From Taurinivorans muris (GTDB lineage Bacteria > Desulfobacterota > Desulfovibrionia > Desulfovibrionales > Desulfovibrionaceae), in contig NZ_CP065938.1 in assembly GCF_025232395.1 (NCBI RefSeq), positions 310,001 to 374,000 of the forward strand: a stretch of 64,000 bases of DNA, in the 5' to 3' direction. The notes under the pieces were generated by a model. The model ran no database searches. It was not told the DNA's origin and saw only the letters and a list, made by a program, of their open reading frames with translations. Below are positions 8,070-16,577 of this stretch, in pieces; within the stretch, counting starts at the first letter, position 1; each line of letters opens with the position of its first letter. A program made the position numbers and the translations under genes.

Positions 8070-8579
8070 ATGAAAGCCCTTTCTCACCTTTTAGATTCTG
8101 CAAAACTTATTGACCCTAATCCTGTTTCTCTTGTTTGTTCAAAAACACCCTCTGGCATTACCAATCTTGCAACAGTTTCCTGGTGGACATATCTGAGTCT
8201 TGACCCGGCAACAATTGGTTTTGCCATGATGAAACCTTCTTATACCGGTGAAATGGTCAGAACCAACAAAAAAGTCGTACTCACTGTTCCAAGTGATAAA
8301 ATATCACCAAAACAGATTATGCAGTGTGGCAGCTTTACAGGCAGAACAAAAGAAAAGGTAAAGGAATTTGGCATTGAACTGAAAAGCCTTCCTGACTGCG
8401 ATATTCAAATTCCCGTTCATAGTGTCATCGCTATCCAGTGTGCCTTAAGAGAATTTGTAGATGCAGGCGACCACTATTTTTATATTTGTGATGTGGAAAA
8501 TGTTTATGGGGATGAAAATGAAACCCCACTCTTTGCATGGAAAGGTTATTCTAAAATAGCTCCAGCCAAAGAAGTATAA
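8070..8579 (+). CDS. Flavin reductase family protein
   Basis: A 169-residue member of the flavin reductase-like (FMN-binding split-barrel) family. Typical features are the N-terminal PVSLVCSKTPSGITNLATVSWWTYLSLDP, which binds flavin, followed by MMKPSYTGEMVRTNKKVVLTVPS and later the GSFTGRTKEKVKEFG segment. Such proteins bind FMN tightly and act as ferric or flavin reductases or as partners of oxidoreductases. The AAGGAAA ribosome site is good. It is the last gene of the plus-strand redox group and is followed by a clear terminator. Confidence 0.88.
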   Translation: MKALSHLLDSAKLIDPNPVSLVCSKTPSGITNLATVSWWTYLSLDPATIGFAMMKPSYTGEMVRTNKKVVLTVPSDKISPKQIMQCGSFTGRTKEKVKEFGIELKSLPDCDIQIPVHSVIAIQCALREFVDAGDHYFYICDVENVYGDENETPLFAWKGYSKIAPAKEV

Positions 8580-8626
8580 TAAAATCGCAATACGCTTTAT
8601 TATCAAATTTATTGATAATGATAACG

Positions 8627-8665
8627 AGCCACAAATTCTTTATGAATAGACTTTGTGGCTTTTTC
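8627..8665 (+). terminator. Rho-independent terminator after flavin reductase gene
   Basis: Stem AGCCACAAA (8627-8635) with TTTGTGGCT (8652-8660), then a T run to 8664. The placement after 8579 suits the end of the radical SAM/flavoprotein unit. The remaining bases to 8840 hold nothing I recognise. Confidence 0.75.
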
Positions 8666-8840
8666 TTTGAGTTATTTGTTACTCAACTGTCGTACTTCAG
8701 TTTACAATTAACTAAACAGCATATTATTAATATTGACAATCATAGCCAACACCCTGAATCTATATGGGTTTTTCTTTTAGAACATGCAATAAATCCGACA
8801 CTCCCAAAAAGTAAGCCAATTAAAAATTTAAGCTATCTTT

Positions 8841-9245
8841 TCAAACAGCTGCAATGATATCTGACAGTTTTTCCAGCAAGTTATTGATCTTTTTCACAAC
8901 TTCCATATTGGGATTCATTTCAAACCGTTCGGCAAGCCAAGTTGGTGAATTCCAACTTAATATAACGCCATCAGAGCTTTTCCAAACTAAAAATTTTAGA
9001 GGCAAATCCAAAGCAATTTCAGGATTTGATTGCATCAATACCGTTCCGACGGCAGGATTGCCAAAAATAAGCACACGGGCATCTGTCATATCCAAACCAA
9101 CCTGTAACGCGTTGGATTTATGATCAATTACAGCAAATACGGGGATTTTTTCTGCAGCAACAATATCCAGTAAACGTTTCCAAATTTCTTCAAAATCTCC
9201 GTCGATTTTTTTTCTGATTATTCCATTTTGTCTATTACTTAACAT
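8841..9245 (-). CDS. DUF302 domain protein
   Basis: A 134-residue protein with the DUF302 core: IPVFAVIDHKSNALQVGLDM, then RVLIFGNPAVGTVLMQSNPEIALDLPLKFLVW and SWNSPTWLAERF. DUF302 proteins are small cytoplasmic or periplasmic proteins of unknown biochemical role, often linked to redox or stress genes. No signal peptide is visible here. The AAAGGAAAA ribosome site is good. It is transcribed divergently from the NapH-like gene; 136 AT-rich bases between them must hold both promoters. Confidence 0.85.
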   Translation of the reverse strand: MLSNRQNGIIRKKIDGDFEEIWKRLLDIVAAEKIPVFAVIDHKSNALQVGLDMTDARVLIFGNPAVGTVLMQSNPEIALDLPLKFLVWKSSDGVILSWNSPTWLAERFEMNPNMEVVKKINNLLEKLSDIIAAV

Positions 9246-9381
9246 AAAAATTTTCCTTTAATAATTTGTAAGTTATTAAGTGATTATAATTTATATAGTA
9301 AATGATACTGAAAGTCAAAGTTGATTTAGCGTGATTATGATACAGTTTCCTTATTAATCATATTTAACACGGAGGCATACC

Positions 9382-10160
9382 ATGAAGTTTTTGAATAAAG
9401 GAAATGTTTTTTTTATTATGCGTGACATTGTAAGATTGTTTTTTGTCATTAATTTTTTTGTTTTTATGATCATTTTGGGTTTGAATACCGAAATAGAGAG
9501 CGAGTACGTTGTGTTGCTCTCAATCGTTATTGCCGGTCCATTTTTTTGCGGTTGGGCATGTCCGTTTGGCGGGCTCAGTTATTTCATGGCTAAACTTGGA
9601 GCATATTTATTTCCGTCCAAGCAATTTTTGTTTCTCCGGACCGTGGATTTCAAACTGCGTTATCTTCGGTATGTTTTCTTGATTTTTTTCCTGTACCTAT
9701 TTATTGTTCTTGAAGTTGATTATTTTGGCGAACATTTTGAAATGTATATGTTCACGCTTCCTTCAAAAATTTTTCTTATTGCCAAATATATCGCTGTGAT
9801 ACTTGTTTCAATGTTTATTCCGTTTTTTTTTTCTGCAAATATATGTGCTGGCAAAAGGTCGTTTATAATATTTTTTGCCGAGTAGTTGGCACAACCAAAA
9901 TAAAACGGGACGTAGCCAGCTGCGTAAACTGTGAAAAATGCGAAAAAGCGTGCCCTATGAATCTGCCCATTTCAAGCTCAAAAACACTTTCAGGCGTCGA
10001 TTGTTTCAGCTGCTTTAGCTGCATGAAGCCGAATCTTTGCCCAAAGAGCCATAAATCCCTTACTTTTTGCTGGCTTGGCAACATTGTGAATATACGTTAT
10101 TTTTCTGTTGCCGCACTGCTTGTGTACCTGATAACCACGTTAATCGTATTGCGTTATTGA
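9382..10160 (+). pseudogene. NapH-like polyferredoxin membrane protein, frameshifted at a T10 run
   Basis: Two overlapping frames (9382-9885 and 9843-10160) together encode one protein of the NapH/RdxA-like 4Fe-4S membrane family. The first part has four or more membrane segments and the FFCGWACPFGGLSYF motif; the second begins IFCRVVGTTKIKRD and carries CVNCEKCEKACPM plus CFSCFSCMKPNLC, two cluster sites. In the -1 frame the bases right after the T run (9823-9832) read FCKYMC, matching the family's conserved FCRYLC, so the break is at this T run: 11 or 8 Ts would restore about 259 residues. It may be a sequencing slip, a phase-variable gene or a true pseudogene. It would pass electrons at the inner membrane. 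Confidence 0.78.
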
Positions 10161-10189
10161 GGGCATAATTTATATGGCTGGGGGATTAC

Positions 10190-10639
10190 ATGCAAAAATT
10201 ATTATCGGCAGCACCTTCTTCCCGCACAAAAGTTGGTGAGCTTTTGCTTTCCGATGATGTGATTGAAATCACCAATGAAGAATTGAATAAAAAGAACATA
10301 TCCATAAGCAAGCTTGGAATATTGGTTCTTTTTTTGAGGAAAGATTTTTCTGAAAACTCTCTCAGCCCTTCGGCTATTGCGAAGCGTTTGCGAATTACCA
10401 GAGCTTCGGTTACAAACTATTTGAATTGGCTTGAACATCAAGGCTACATTCAAAGGCGGAAACTGGGAAAAGATCAACGCAATGTCGATGTGCAGATCAC
10501 GGAAAAGGGAAAGACCTTTTTGGATGAAGTCCATCCGTTTTTTTTAGATGTTTGTGCTGATTTTTCCAAAGCTCTCACAGACGAGGAAGTTGCGGTAATG
10601 CTCAAACGGCTTTCCAAGATACATGATTCGATTGGTTAA
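10190..10639 (+). CDS. MarR family transcriptional regulator
   Basis: A 149-residue winged helix protein. The recognition helix region LSPSAIAKRLRITRASVTNYLNWLEHQGYIQRR and the wing DQRNVDVQITEKGKTFLDEV (about residues 61-115) are typical MarR. No conserved sensing cysteine is obvious. The GGGGGA ribosome site is good. It follows the NapH-like gene by 29 bases, probably in one operon, so it likely controls that redox membrane protein and perhaps the divergent DUF302 gene. Confidence 0.88.
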   Translation: MQKLLSAAPSSRTKVGELLLSDDVIEITNEELNKKNISISKLGILVLFLRKDFSENSLSPSAIAKRLRITRASVTNYLNWLEHQGYIQRRKLGKDQRNVDVQITEKGKTFLDEVHPFFLDVCADFSKALTDEEVAVMLKRLSKIHDSIG

Positions 10640-10845
10640 GCTCATTTTTCAAAATCCTCATAACCAATCACTCTGAATTATATAACCATGGCAAATCAAT
10701 CGCGGCAAATGATTTTATCCGCTTTTGCATGGAATAGGGCGTTGAAAATTTATTTTTGTTATGGTACGGTAAGATAACTGTTTGAGATATGCACGTTACG
10801 ATTAATAAACAAAATCTGTTGCGAAATTGTTTTTTGGGGGGCTTT

Positions 10846-12696
10846 ATGCCTGAAAATGACAGAATATTTCATTTGGAAACGTCAGCCTTGGAAAATCCGG
10901 AACAGGAAGGTCTGTTTCGGAAGCTCATTGATTTTGCCAAAGTTCCGGAACATTCTCCGGGGCTTATGCGTGCCATGTCGCAAGGCAGCGCATTTTGCAT
11001 AGGGGAGTATTTTTTCATTCATGACGATGACTGGCTTATGTCGATTGCCTATCCTTTGCGCGGCGCTTATTCTCATGAAGATTTTGAAGAAGCCTTTAAA
11101 CATGCCTGTAAAGAAGCCATGAAGCATTGCGGACAGCAAACACTCCGCTGTTTCGCCATAGGTCCTGAATTGCCCCGGCGTTTGCAGAACAATATTGTCG
11201 ACCATGACCGTTTCTATGTGCTTTCCGCCAACGCGCGGATTCCGGTTCGTTTGCGCAGTCCCGTACGGAAAGCTGAAGAAGTTTTGCGTATCGAGGAAAG
11301 CACGGTTTTTACTCCTGCCCATCGCCGTCTTTGGGCGGAATTCATGGGACGGGCTGACCGTGGGGAAACCGCTTCCCTTGCTCCGCATGTCCGCGAACTT
11401 TATGCCCGCACTCCGGAAGCTCTTTCTGAAACCGCCAAGAGCGGATATTTGCGGCTTCTCAATGCATGGGACAGCGAGGGGCATTTGGTTGCCTGCCTTA
11501 TGCTTGATTATGCCCCTAAAAATTTTGTTTCCTATATTCTCGGGGCGCATTCACGTACTCATTATGTGCCGCATGCCGTGGATTTGCTTTTTGCTTCCAT
11601 GATTGAACGGGCGAAAGCGGAAGGCAAACGCTTTATTCATCTTGGGCTTGGCGTGAATGACGGAATTTTGCGTTTTAAGAAAAAATGGGGGGCTGTGCCG
11701 TCTTTGCCTTATGTCATGGCGGAATGGCGGCAGGAAACAGAAAACGAAACGCAGAGCCTTGCCCAAGATTTCGCTCTTGCCTTGCTGCGCAGCAGCACCA
11801 TGACCAAAAGGCAGATTTTGGCAATGCGTCCTGAACAGCGGCCTTTTGCCATGATTTATGAAGTGGAAAAAAACGGTAAAATTTCATGGCTTTGCGGAAC
11901 AGCACATTTTTTCCGTTATTCTTTTGAAGATTCTTTCCGCAAGCTTTTCCGCAAGGTCGACCATGTTATTTTTGAGGGACCGCTTGATGACAATTTTATG
12001 GCGGAAGTGGATAAAAACGGTAAAAGTCTTGAACCGGATTTTATTCCTCTCATAAAACAATTGACAGAAACAGAAATACGGAAATTGGAACGTGTTGTGC
12101 GTGGTCCCGAGGGGCGAGTGGTTCGTTTTTTAGGCTTGGAAGCAAGCAAAAAAGCCGATGTGCGCGAAATTCTGTCAACCATGCGTCCCTGGTGTGCTTT
12201 TTTCAGCCTTTGGACCGCGTTTCTTGAACGTCTTGAGTGGCAATGTTCGGTTGATATGGAAGCTTGGCGTATTGCCCGCGATATGGGAAAAAATGTCATT
12301 GGTATGGAAAATTTGGAAGAACAGCTTGTTTCGCTCAATTCCGTACCGGTGGAGCGTGTGCTTGCGTATTTCCGAAATTGCCACGAGTGGAAAATATATT
12401 CACAGCGTAATTTAAAAGCATATCTGGCTGGCGATTTGGAGGGAATGATGGGCTCCAGCGCGGAATTTCCCACAAGAACGGGTGCGGTTATCAGTTTGCG
12501 TGATCAGCGTTTTCGTGAACGCATGCGGCCTTATTTGGAAGAGGGGCGTACCGCTGTTTTTGTCGGGGCTGCACATCTTTTGAATTTGCGTTGGATGCTT
12601 GCCGAAGACGGATATACGTTGCGCCGCTGCCTGCCAGGTATCTCCCATAAACTGAAAGCATTTTTGCACAATGAAAAGGAGGTTCGCTGGTGGTGA
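10846..12696 (+). CDS. GNAT-type acyltransferase fused to TraB/GumN domain
   Basis: I choose the ATG at 10846 (MPENDRIF), just after a GGGGGG site, giving 616 residues. Residues about 1-310 resemble FemAB/BioF2-like GNAT acyltransferases, with the telltale FIHLGLGVNDGILRFKKKWGA near the domain end. Residues about 340-610 resemble TraB/GumN proteins, with WLCGTAHFF at the start and AVFVGAAHLLNL near the end; TraB-family domains are thought to be metal-dependent peptidase-like. No signal peptide or membrane span is seen, so it is probably cytoplasmic. It is the first gene of a tight three-gene operon with a second GNAT and a radical SAM enzyme. The joint function is unknown; transfer of an acyl group to, and trimming of, a peptide is one guess. 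Confidence 0.75.
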   Translation: MPENDRIFHLETSALENPEQEGLFRKLIDFAKVPEHSPGLMRAMSQGSAFCIGEYFFIHDDDWLMSIAYPLRGAYSHEDFEEAFKHACKEAMKHCGQQTLRCFAIGPELPRRLQNNIVDHDRFYVLSANARIPVRLRSPVRKAEEVLRIEESTVFTPAHRRLWAEFMGRADRGETASLAPHVRELYARTPEALSETAKSGYLRLLNAWDSEGHLVACLMLDYAPKNFVSYILGAHSRTHYVPHAVDLLFASMIERAKAEGKRFIHLGLGVNDGILRFKKKWGAVPSLPYVMAEWRQETENETQSLAQDFALALLRSSTMTKRQILAMRPEQRPFAMIYEVEKNGKISWLCGTAHFFRYSFEDSFRKLFRKVDHVIFEGPLDDNFMAEVDKNGKSLEPDFIPLIKQLTETEIRKLERVVRGPEGRVVRFLGLEASKKADVREILSTMRPWCAFFSLWTAFLERLEWQCSVDMEAWRIARDMGKNVIGMENLEEQLVSLNSVPVERVLAYFRNCHEWKIYSQRNLKAYLAGDLEGMMGSSAEFPTRTGAVISLRDQRFRERMRPYLEEGRTAVFVGAAHLLNLRWMLAEDGYTLRRCLPGISHKLKAFLHNEKEVRWW

Positions 12697-13568
12697 CAAA
12701 AACGGATTCAAAACGTATGAATATGGGGCTTGCACAGGTCACTGCCGGCGCGATAACGCCGGATCAGCTGATTCCCTATGTGAAAGCCGTATCCCGTCTT
12801 GATTCACGCATGTTCGGAACCTGCGTAGGGCATTTTTGCGAGGGGCAGATTGTGCTGATCGGCTTTCCGATAGGGAAACCTCTTGACAGGGAAGCCCTTG
12901 ATGCGGCTGTTGACGAAGCTTTGCAGACAAAAGGTCTTAAACATATTACCGTGCTTTGTGCGGCAAAACCGAGCCGAACGCCTGAAAACGCCAACTTCAG
13001 CGAGGACGCGTATTGGTCGCTTCCTTTGCCGTTAGCACCCTATAAACAAAAACTGCGCAATATGCTTGCCAGAGCCAAGCGTGACATATTCATCGAAGAA
13101 AGCGGAGCGGAAGGATACGGGCAGGACCATGAAGCCATTGTTGAGGCGTTCTGTTCCGGACGCAGGCTTGAAGCAGGTATGATACATATTTTTCATCAGC
13201 TGAAAACATATCTTGCGGAAAGTCCCGGCGCACGCCTTTTTTCAGCACGGACCAAAGACGGCTCATTGGCAGCCTTTGCCATCGGCGATTATTCTTCTTT
13301 CAATACGGCTTTTTACATGTTTGCCTGCCGTCTGCCCTCGGCTCCTCCGGGAACTGCCGACGCCTTGCTTGAAGCTGTTGCGAAATGCGGTGAAGAACGC
13401 GGGCACAGCCGGCTTAATTTGGGGCTTGCCGTCAATGAGGGAATAGGTTTTTTCAAAAAGAAGTGGGGAGCCGAACATTTTCTGTCTTGTTATGAATACA
13501 GCTGGGATATACAGCCGGAGAAAAAAAGTTTGCTGGCACGTTTGTTTGGGGGTAGAAAGAAAATATGA
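12690..13568 (+). CDS. GNAT-type acyltransferase (paralogue of preceding N-terminal domain)
   Basis: A 292-residue protein starting at GTG 12690 (or 12693), preceded by a perfect AAGGAGG (12676-12682); it overlaps the stop of the preceding gene. The domain end RLNLGLAVNEGIGFFKKKWGAEHF mirrors that of the GNAT half of its neighbour, and both share an APxPxxLRxxxRxAxxxxxIE-like stretch in the middle, so the two arose by duplication. The family (FemAB-like/BioF2-like) transfers amino acids or acyl groups. Its stop overlaps the next gene by four bases (ATGA), a sign of translational coupling. Confidence 0.75.
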   Translation: MVTKTDSKRMNMGLAQVTAGAITPDQLIPYVKAVSRLDSRMFGTCVGHFCEGQIVLIGFPIGKPLDREALDAAVDEALQTKGLKHITVLCAAKPSRTPENANFSEDAYWSLPLPLAPYKQKLRNMLARAKRDIFIEESGAEGYGQDHEAIVEAFCSGRRLEAGMIHIFHQLKTYLAESPGARLFSARTKDGSLAAFAIGDYSSFNTAFYMFACRLPSAPPGTADALLEAVAKCGEERGHSRLNLGLAVNEGIGFFKKKWGAEHFLSCYEYSWDIQPEKKSLLARLFGGRKKI

Positions 13569-14632
13569 CTGGAAACGATCCATTGAAAAACCGCAGTTTC
13601 AAGGCTCCTGGCATTCTTGAAATGCTAAAACGGGATTTGCTCGGAAAACGGCGTCCCCTTGACTGCATACAGGTTGAAGTCACGTCCTTTTGCGCGGGAC
13701 GCTGCACCTATTGCCCCCATACGACCATGGCGGAAACTTGGAAATCAAGACATATGGAGGCGGATGTTTTTGCCGCTCTGTGGCAGCTTATGCGGGTGAG
13801 TGAACGCGTTCACCTGCAAGGATGGGGAGAGCCGCTTCTGCACCCGAGATTTTTTGATTTTGCGGCATTGGCGCGGAAGGCGGACTGTCAGGTTTCAAGC
13901 ACAAGCTGCGGCTTGATGATGAATGATGAGATAGCCTATAAGCTGGCTCATTCCGGAATTGACACCCTGGCGTTTTCCTTGGTGGGGACCGACACAGTTT
14001 CCAACGACAGCGGACGGGTAGGCGTACCGTTTGAAAAGGTCTGTTCGGCAGTCCGAATGGTCAAGGCTGCCGTCAAAGATATGGGATACGGTCCGTTAGA
14101 TGTCCACTTCGCGTATCTTTTGCTGGTTGACAGGGTGGAAGCTGTCAAAAGTCTTCCAAATCTCATGGAAGAACTGGATATCAGCACTGCGGTCATCAGT
14201 TCTTTGGATTACATAGCCGATAAGGAACAAGCCTGCCTTGCTTTTGCTCCCCATGAAAAACAGAAAATTGCCGAAGTCAGAAGCATTTTGCAGGATGTTG
14301 CCGATAAAGCGGCGCAAATGGAACGCAAGATTGTTTTTGCCCTACCCGGAGCAAAGGCTGCGGCGCATGCCGGCGGATGCAGAGAAAATGTGACCCGCAG
14401 TCTATATATTGATGCTGAAGGCATGGTATCTCCCTGCGTGTATTTAAATGTGCCTGATAATGCAGAAAATTCCAATCGTCGGATTTTCGGTTCTGTTTTG
14501 GAAACAAATATTCTTGAAATTTGGCAGAATGAAGATTTTTTGACGTTTCGCGAAGCGCTTGCAAAAAATACTCCGGATTCTGCGTGCCTGAATTGTCCAA
14601 AACGCTTTGAAATTATTGGAAAAGCCCGCTGA
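13565..14632 (+). CDS. Radical SAM/SPASM domain protein
   Basis: A 355-residue enzyme. The cluster cysteines are 43, 47 and 50 (CAGRCTYC), followed by LQGWGEPLLHPRF, equivalent to the GGEP motif. The C-terminus has SPASM-type cysteines: GGCRENVTRSLYIDAEGMVSPC and CLNCPKRF, which bind one or two extra 4Fe-4S clusters. SPASM enzymes often modify peptides or proteins. No small precursor peptide gene is visible in the operon. It is coupled by a 4-base overlap to the GNAT gene, making a GNAT-TraB / GNAT / radical SAM unit of unknown product. The end shows no clear terminator. Confidence 0.88.
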   Translation: MTGNDPLKNRSFKAPGILEMLKRDLLGKRRPLDCIQVEVTSFCAGRCTYCPHTTMAETWKSRHMEADVFAALWQLMRVSERVHLQGWGEPLLHPRFFDFAALARKADCQVSSTSCGLMMNDEIAYKLAHSGIDTLAFSLVGTDTVSNDSGRVGVPFEKVCSAVRMVKAAVKDMGYGPLDVHFAYLLLVDRVEAVKSLPNLMEELDISTAVISSLDYIADKEQACLAFAPHEKQKIAEVRSILQDVADKAAQMERKIVFALPGAKAAAHAGGCRENVTRSLYIDAEGMVSPCVYLNVPDNAENSNRRIFGSVLETNILEIWQNEDFLTFREALAKNTPDSACLNCPKRFEIIGKAR

Positions 14633-14861
14633 TTATTTTGTTATGAAAGAGCAAACGGCTTTATTTTTTAGCTTGCTCCGTGGGTTGGGAAGATTTCCCT
14701 GTTATTATCAGGCAAACTAAGCAATGAGGATAATGCGTCAGGTTAGTTATAAAAATGCTTCAAAATTTTTTTGATAACACAAACATTATTTAAGTTATGA
14801 TAGCATATTGCCCGCAATGTGTGTTTATCGTTACGGCAGTATGCGGATATTCCTGATACGG

Positions 14862-15584
14862 TCAATTATCAATAAGTTTGTACTGTTTCAGAAAGTAATG
14901 GATATCCGGTATGGGGTTGAACATCAGAACATCAATGAATGACAGCCCGTTTACGAAATCATTTTTAAACTGTTTATAGACTATATTATCGAACTGTGTG
15001 TTGACAAATTTAAGTTCCATGTTCGCATTCTTGAAATTACTTTGTTTGTAAAGTTCAATACCGCCGATAGGATTGATATAGGTTTGCGTATTTGTTTTTC
15101 TGCAAAGTTCGATAATTTTATTTTGTCCTTTTAAAGACATGTCTTTTTCGATTTCCGATGATTTGAGTATTGTTTTTTTTATGCTCAAGTAAGCAAGAAC
15201 AGCTTTCAGGCTGTGCATGATGAAGGCTGTCAGATCGGTTTCTTCCTGCATGATGATTTCTTCAAGCAAAGGATAAACGTATGGAAAAAGGGGGGCTCTT
15301 TTATATGCCGTTTGTAAGGTTTTAAGCAGTATTCCTTTATCTTTGTCTGAAAAATTGAGTTTTGTGTCAAGTATTAATTTATTTTGCGAGGATTTTTCCA
15401 ACGGTATCGTAAATAAATGTTTTTCGCCGTTTAACAAGATGTTGTTGCGGTTTATCCAACCTTTCATTATGAAATTCACATCGTCCAAAACAACAAAGGT
15501 ATCGACAGCGCATATCAGCTGAAAATAGCCGATATAGGGCATGAAATAGGGCTGCATGACTGCTGTTTTGGTATTATGTGACAT
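14862..15584 (-). CDS. WbqC-like family protein
   Basis: A 240-residue protein with the family opening AVMQPYFMPYIGYFQLI followed by VDTFVVLDDVNFIMKGWINRN. WbqC proteins occur in O-antigen and other surface glycan gene clusters and in some natural-product clusters; they are believed to act on activated sugars or amino groups, but the exact reaction is not established to my knowledge. No transmembrane segment is seen. It is the last gene of the long minus-strand island and sits 15 bases after the glycosyltransferase gene, which supports a surface-glycan role for the whole set. Confidence 0.85.
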   Translation of the reverse strand: MSHNTKTAVMQPYFMPYIGYFQLICAVDTFVVLDDVNFIMKGWINRNNILLNGEKHLFTIPLEKSSQNKLILDTKLNFSDKDKGILLKTLQTAYKRAPLFPYVYPLLEEIIMQEETDLTAFIMHSLKAVLAYLSIKKTILKSSEIEKDMSLKGQNKIIELCRKTNTQTYINPIGGIELYKQSNFKNANMELKFVNTQFDNIVYKQFKNDFVNGLSFIDVLMFNPIPDIHYFLKQYKLIDN

Positions 15585-15599
15585 TTTGCTTTTTTGGAT

Positions 15600-16577
15600 T
15601 TATTGATTCAATTGGTGCAATTTAAGAATTTTTTGCGCATTGTGTGAAGCTGCAAGGGCGAGGCAGGCAATAAGATCATCAGCCGTTGAATATTTTTTAT
15701 AGATATTCACAATATCCTCATCGTATTTTAGATTGTCCTCATGTTTATCTTTTAAATGAACATGGGCTGTTCCATGGCTTAACAATGCCAATGTATGGAT
15801 ATAATCGCGCAATTTTCGCACGTACTCATCTTTCAAGCCATGGCGTGCAAAAATGCCCGGCAGTTCTTTATACATTTGCCATGCGTCTTCCGCCCTGCCG
15901 GCAATTTTTTCAAGGTTCTTTTTGCCTTTAGGCGGATTATAACAATAAACGGGAATATTGCAAGAACAATAGCTTTCGGCAAAAAAGAGAAACCAGCATG
16001 TCAGATAAAAATCTTCAATTCTGAAAATATGCACAGTATGCTCAAGTTCGGCAATTTTTTTATAGACTTTTTTAGAATACAGCTTATTCCATACGGAATG
16101 GGCGACACAGCCTTTTTCAAGCCATACCGCAAAAATATCGTTTCCTGACAATTCATTTGCAAAAGGCATTGACTCCGGTCTTGGAACGTCAAATCCCAAC
16201 GCATTTTTCTGCATGGTGAAAAAATGTACGATATCGGTTTGCTTTTCCAAGGCGAATTGAAAAATTTTTTCGTAGGAATTTGGCAGATAGGCTTTGTCGT
16301 CAGAGTCCATGAAAGCGAGGTAATCACCTTGAGCTTTTTTCATGCCTGCCAGCCGAGCCTGCAAGGTATAACGCCGTTTAGGCTGGCGGATATAATGAAT
16401 GGTCAAGCCTTTTTCCCGCATTGCGTGGATGATGTGTTCCGGAGATTTTTCAGAACAATCGTCAACAATGATGATTTCCATTTGCCTGAGGCTTTGGGCA
16501 TGGAGCGAATCGAGCAAATCCTGTAAATTTTCAGGCTGATTATAATAGGGAACAACGATGGAAAGCAGTTTAGACAT
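15600..16577 (-). CDS. Glycosyltransferase family 2 protein
   Basis: I place the start at 16577 (MSKLLSIVVPYYNQ), 325 residues, because GT-A glycosyltransferases normally begin at this beta strand. The nucleotide-sugar region shows MEIIIVDDCSEKSPE and YLAFMDSDDKAYL, giving the DxD metal motif (DSDD). The second half is specific to this protein and may bind the acceptor. It overlaps the stop of the preceding glycosyltransferase gene by a few bases, so the two are translationally coupled. It is probably cytoplasmic and adds a sugar to a glycan or peptide. Confidence 0.88.
   Translation of the reverse strand: MSKLLSIVVPYYNQPENLQDLLDSLHAQSLRQMEIIIVDDCSEKSPEHIIHAMREKGLTIHYIRQPKRRYTLQARLAGMKKAQGDYLAFMDSDDKAYLPNSYEKIFQFALEKQTDIVHFFTMQKNALGFDVPRPESMPFANELSGNDIFAVWLEKGCVAHSVWNKLYSKKVYKKIAELEHTVHIFRIEDFYLTCWFLFFAESYCSCNIPVYCYNPPKGKKNLEKIAGRAEDAWQMYKELPGIFARHGLKDEYVRKLRDYIHTLALLSHGTAHVHLKDKHEDNLKYDEDIVNIYKKYSTADDLIACLALAASHNAQKILKLHQLNQ

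Noticed and set aside
8612-8857. 81-codon plus-strand frame behind the flavin reductase gene
   Set aside because: It runs through the terminator hairpin and has no ribosome site or family resemblance.
9852-9860. Possible programmed -1 frameshift at the AAAAGG after the NapH-like gene's GGC
   Set aside because: Family-like residues FCKYMC already occur in the second frame before this point, so the break is upstream at the T run; no downstream pseudoknot is evident.
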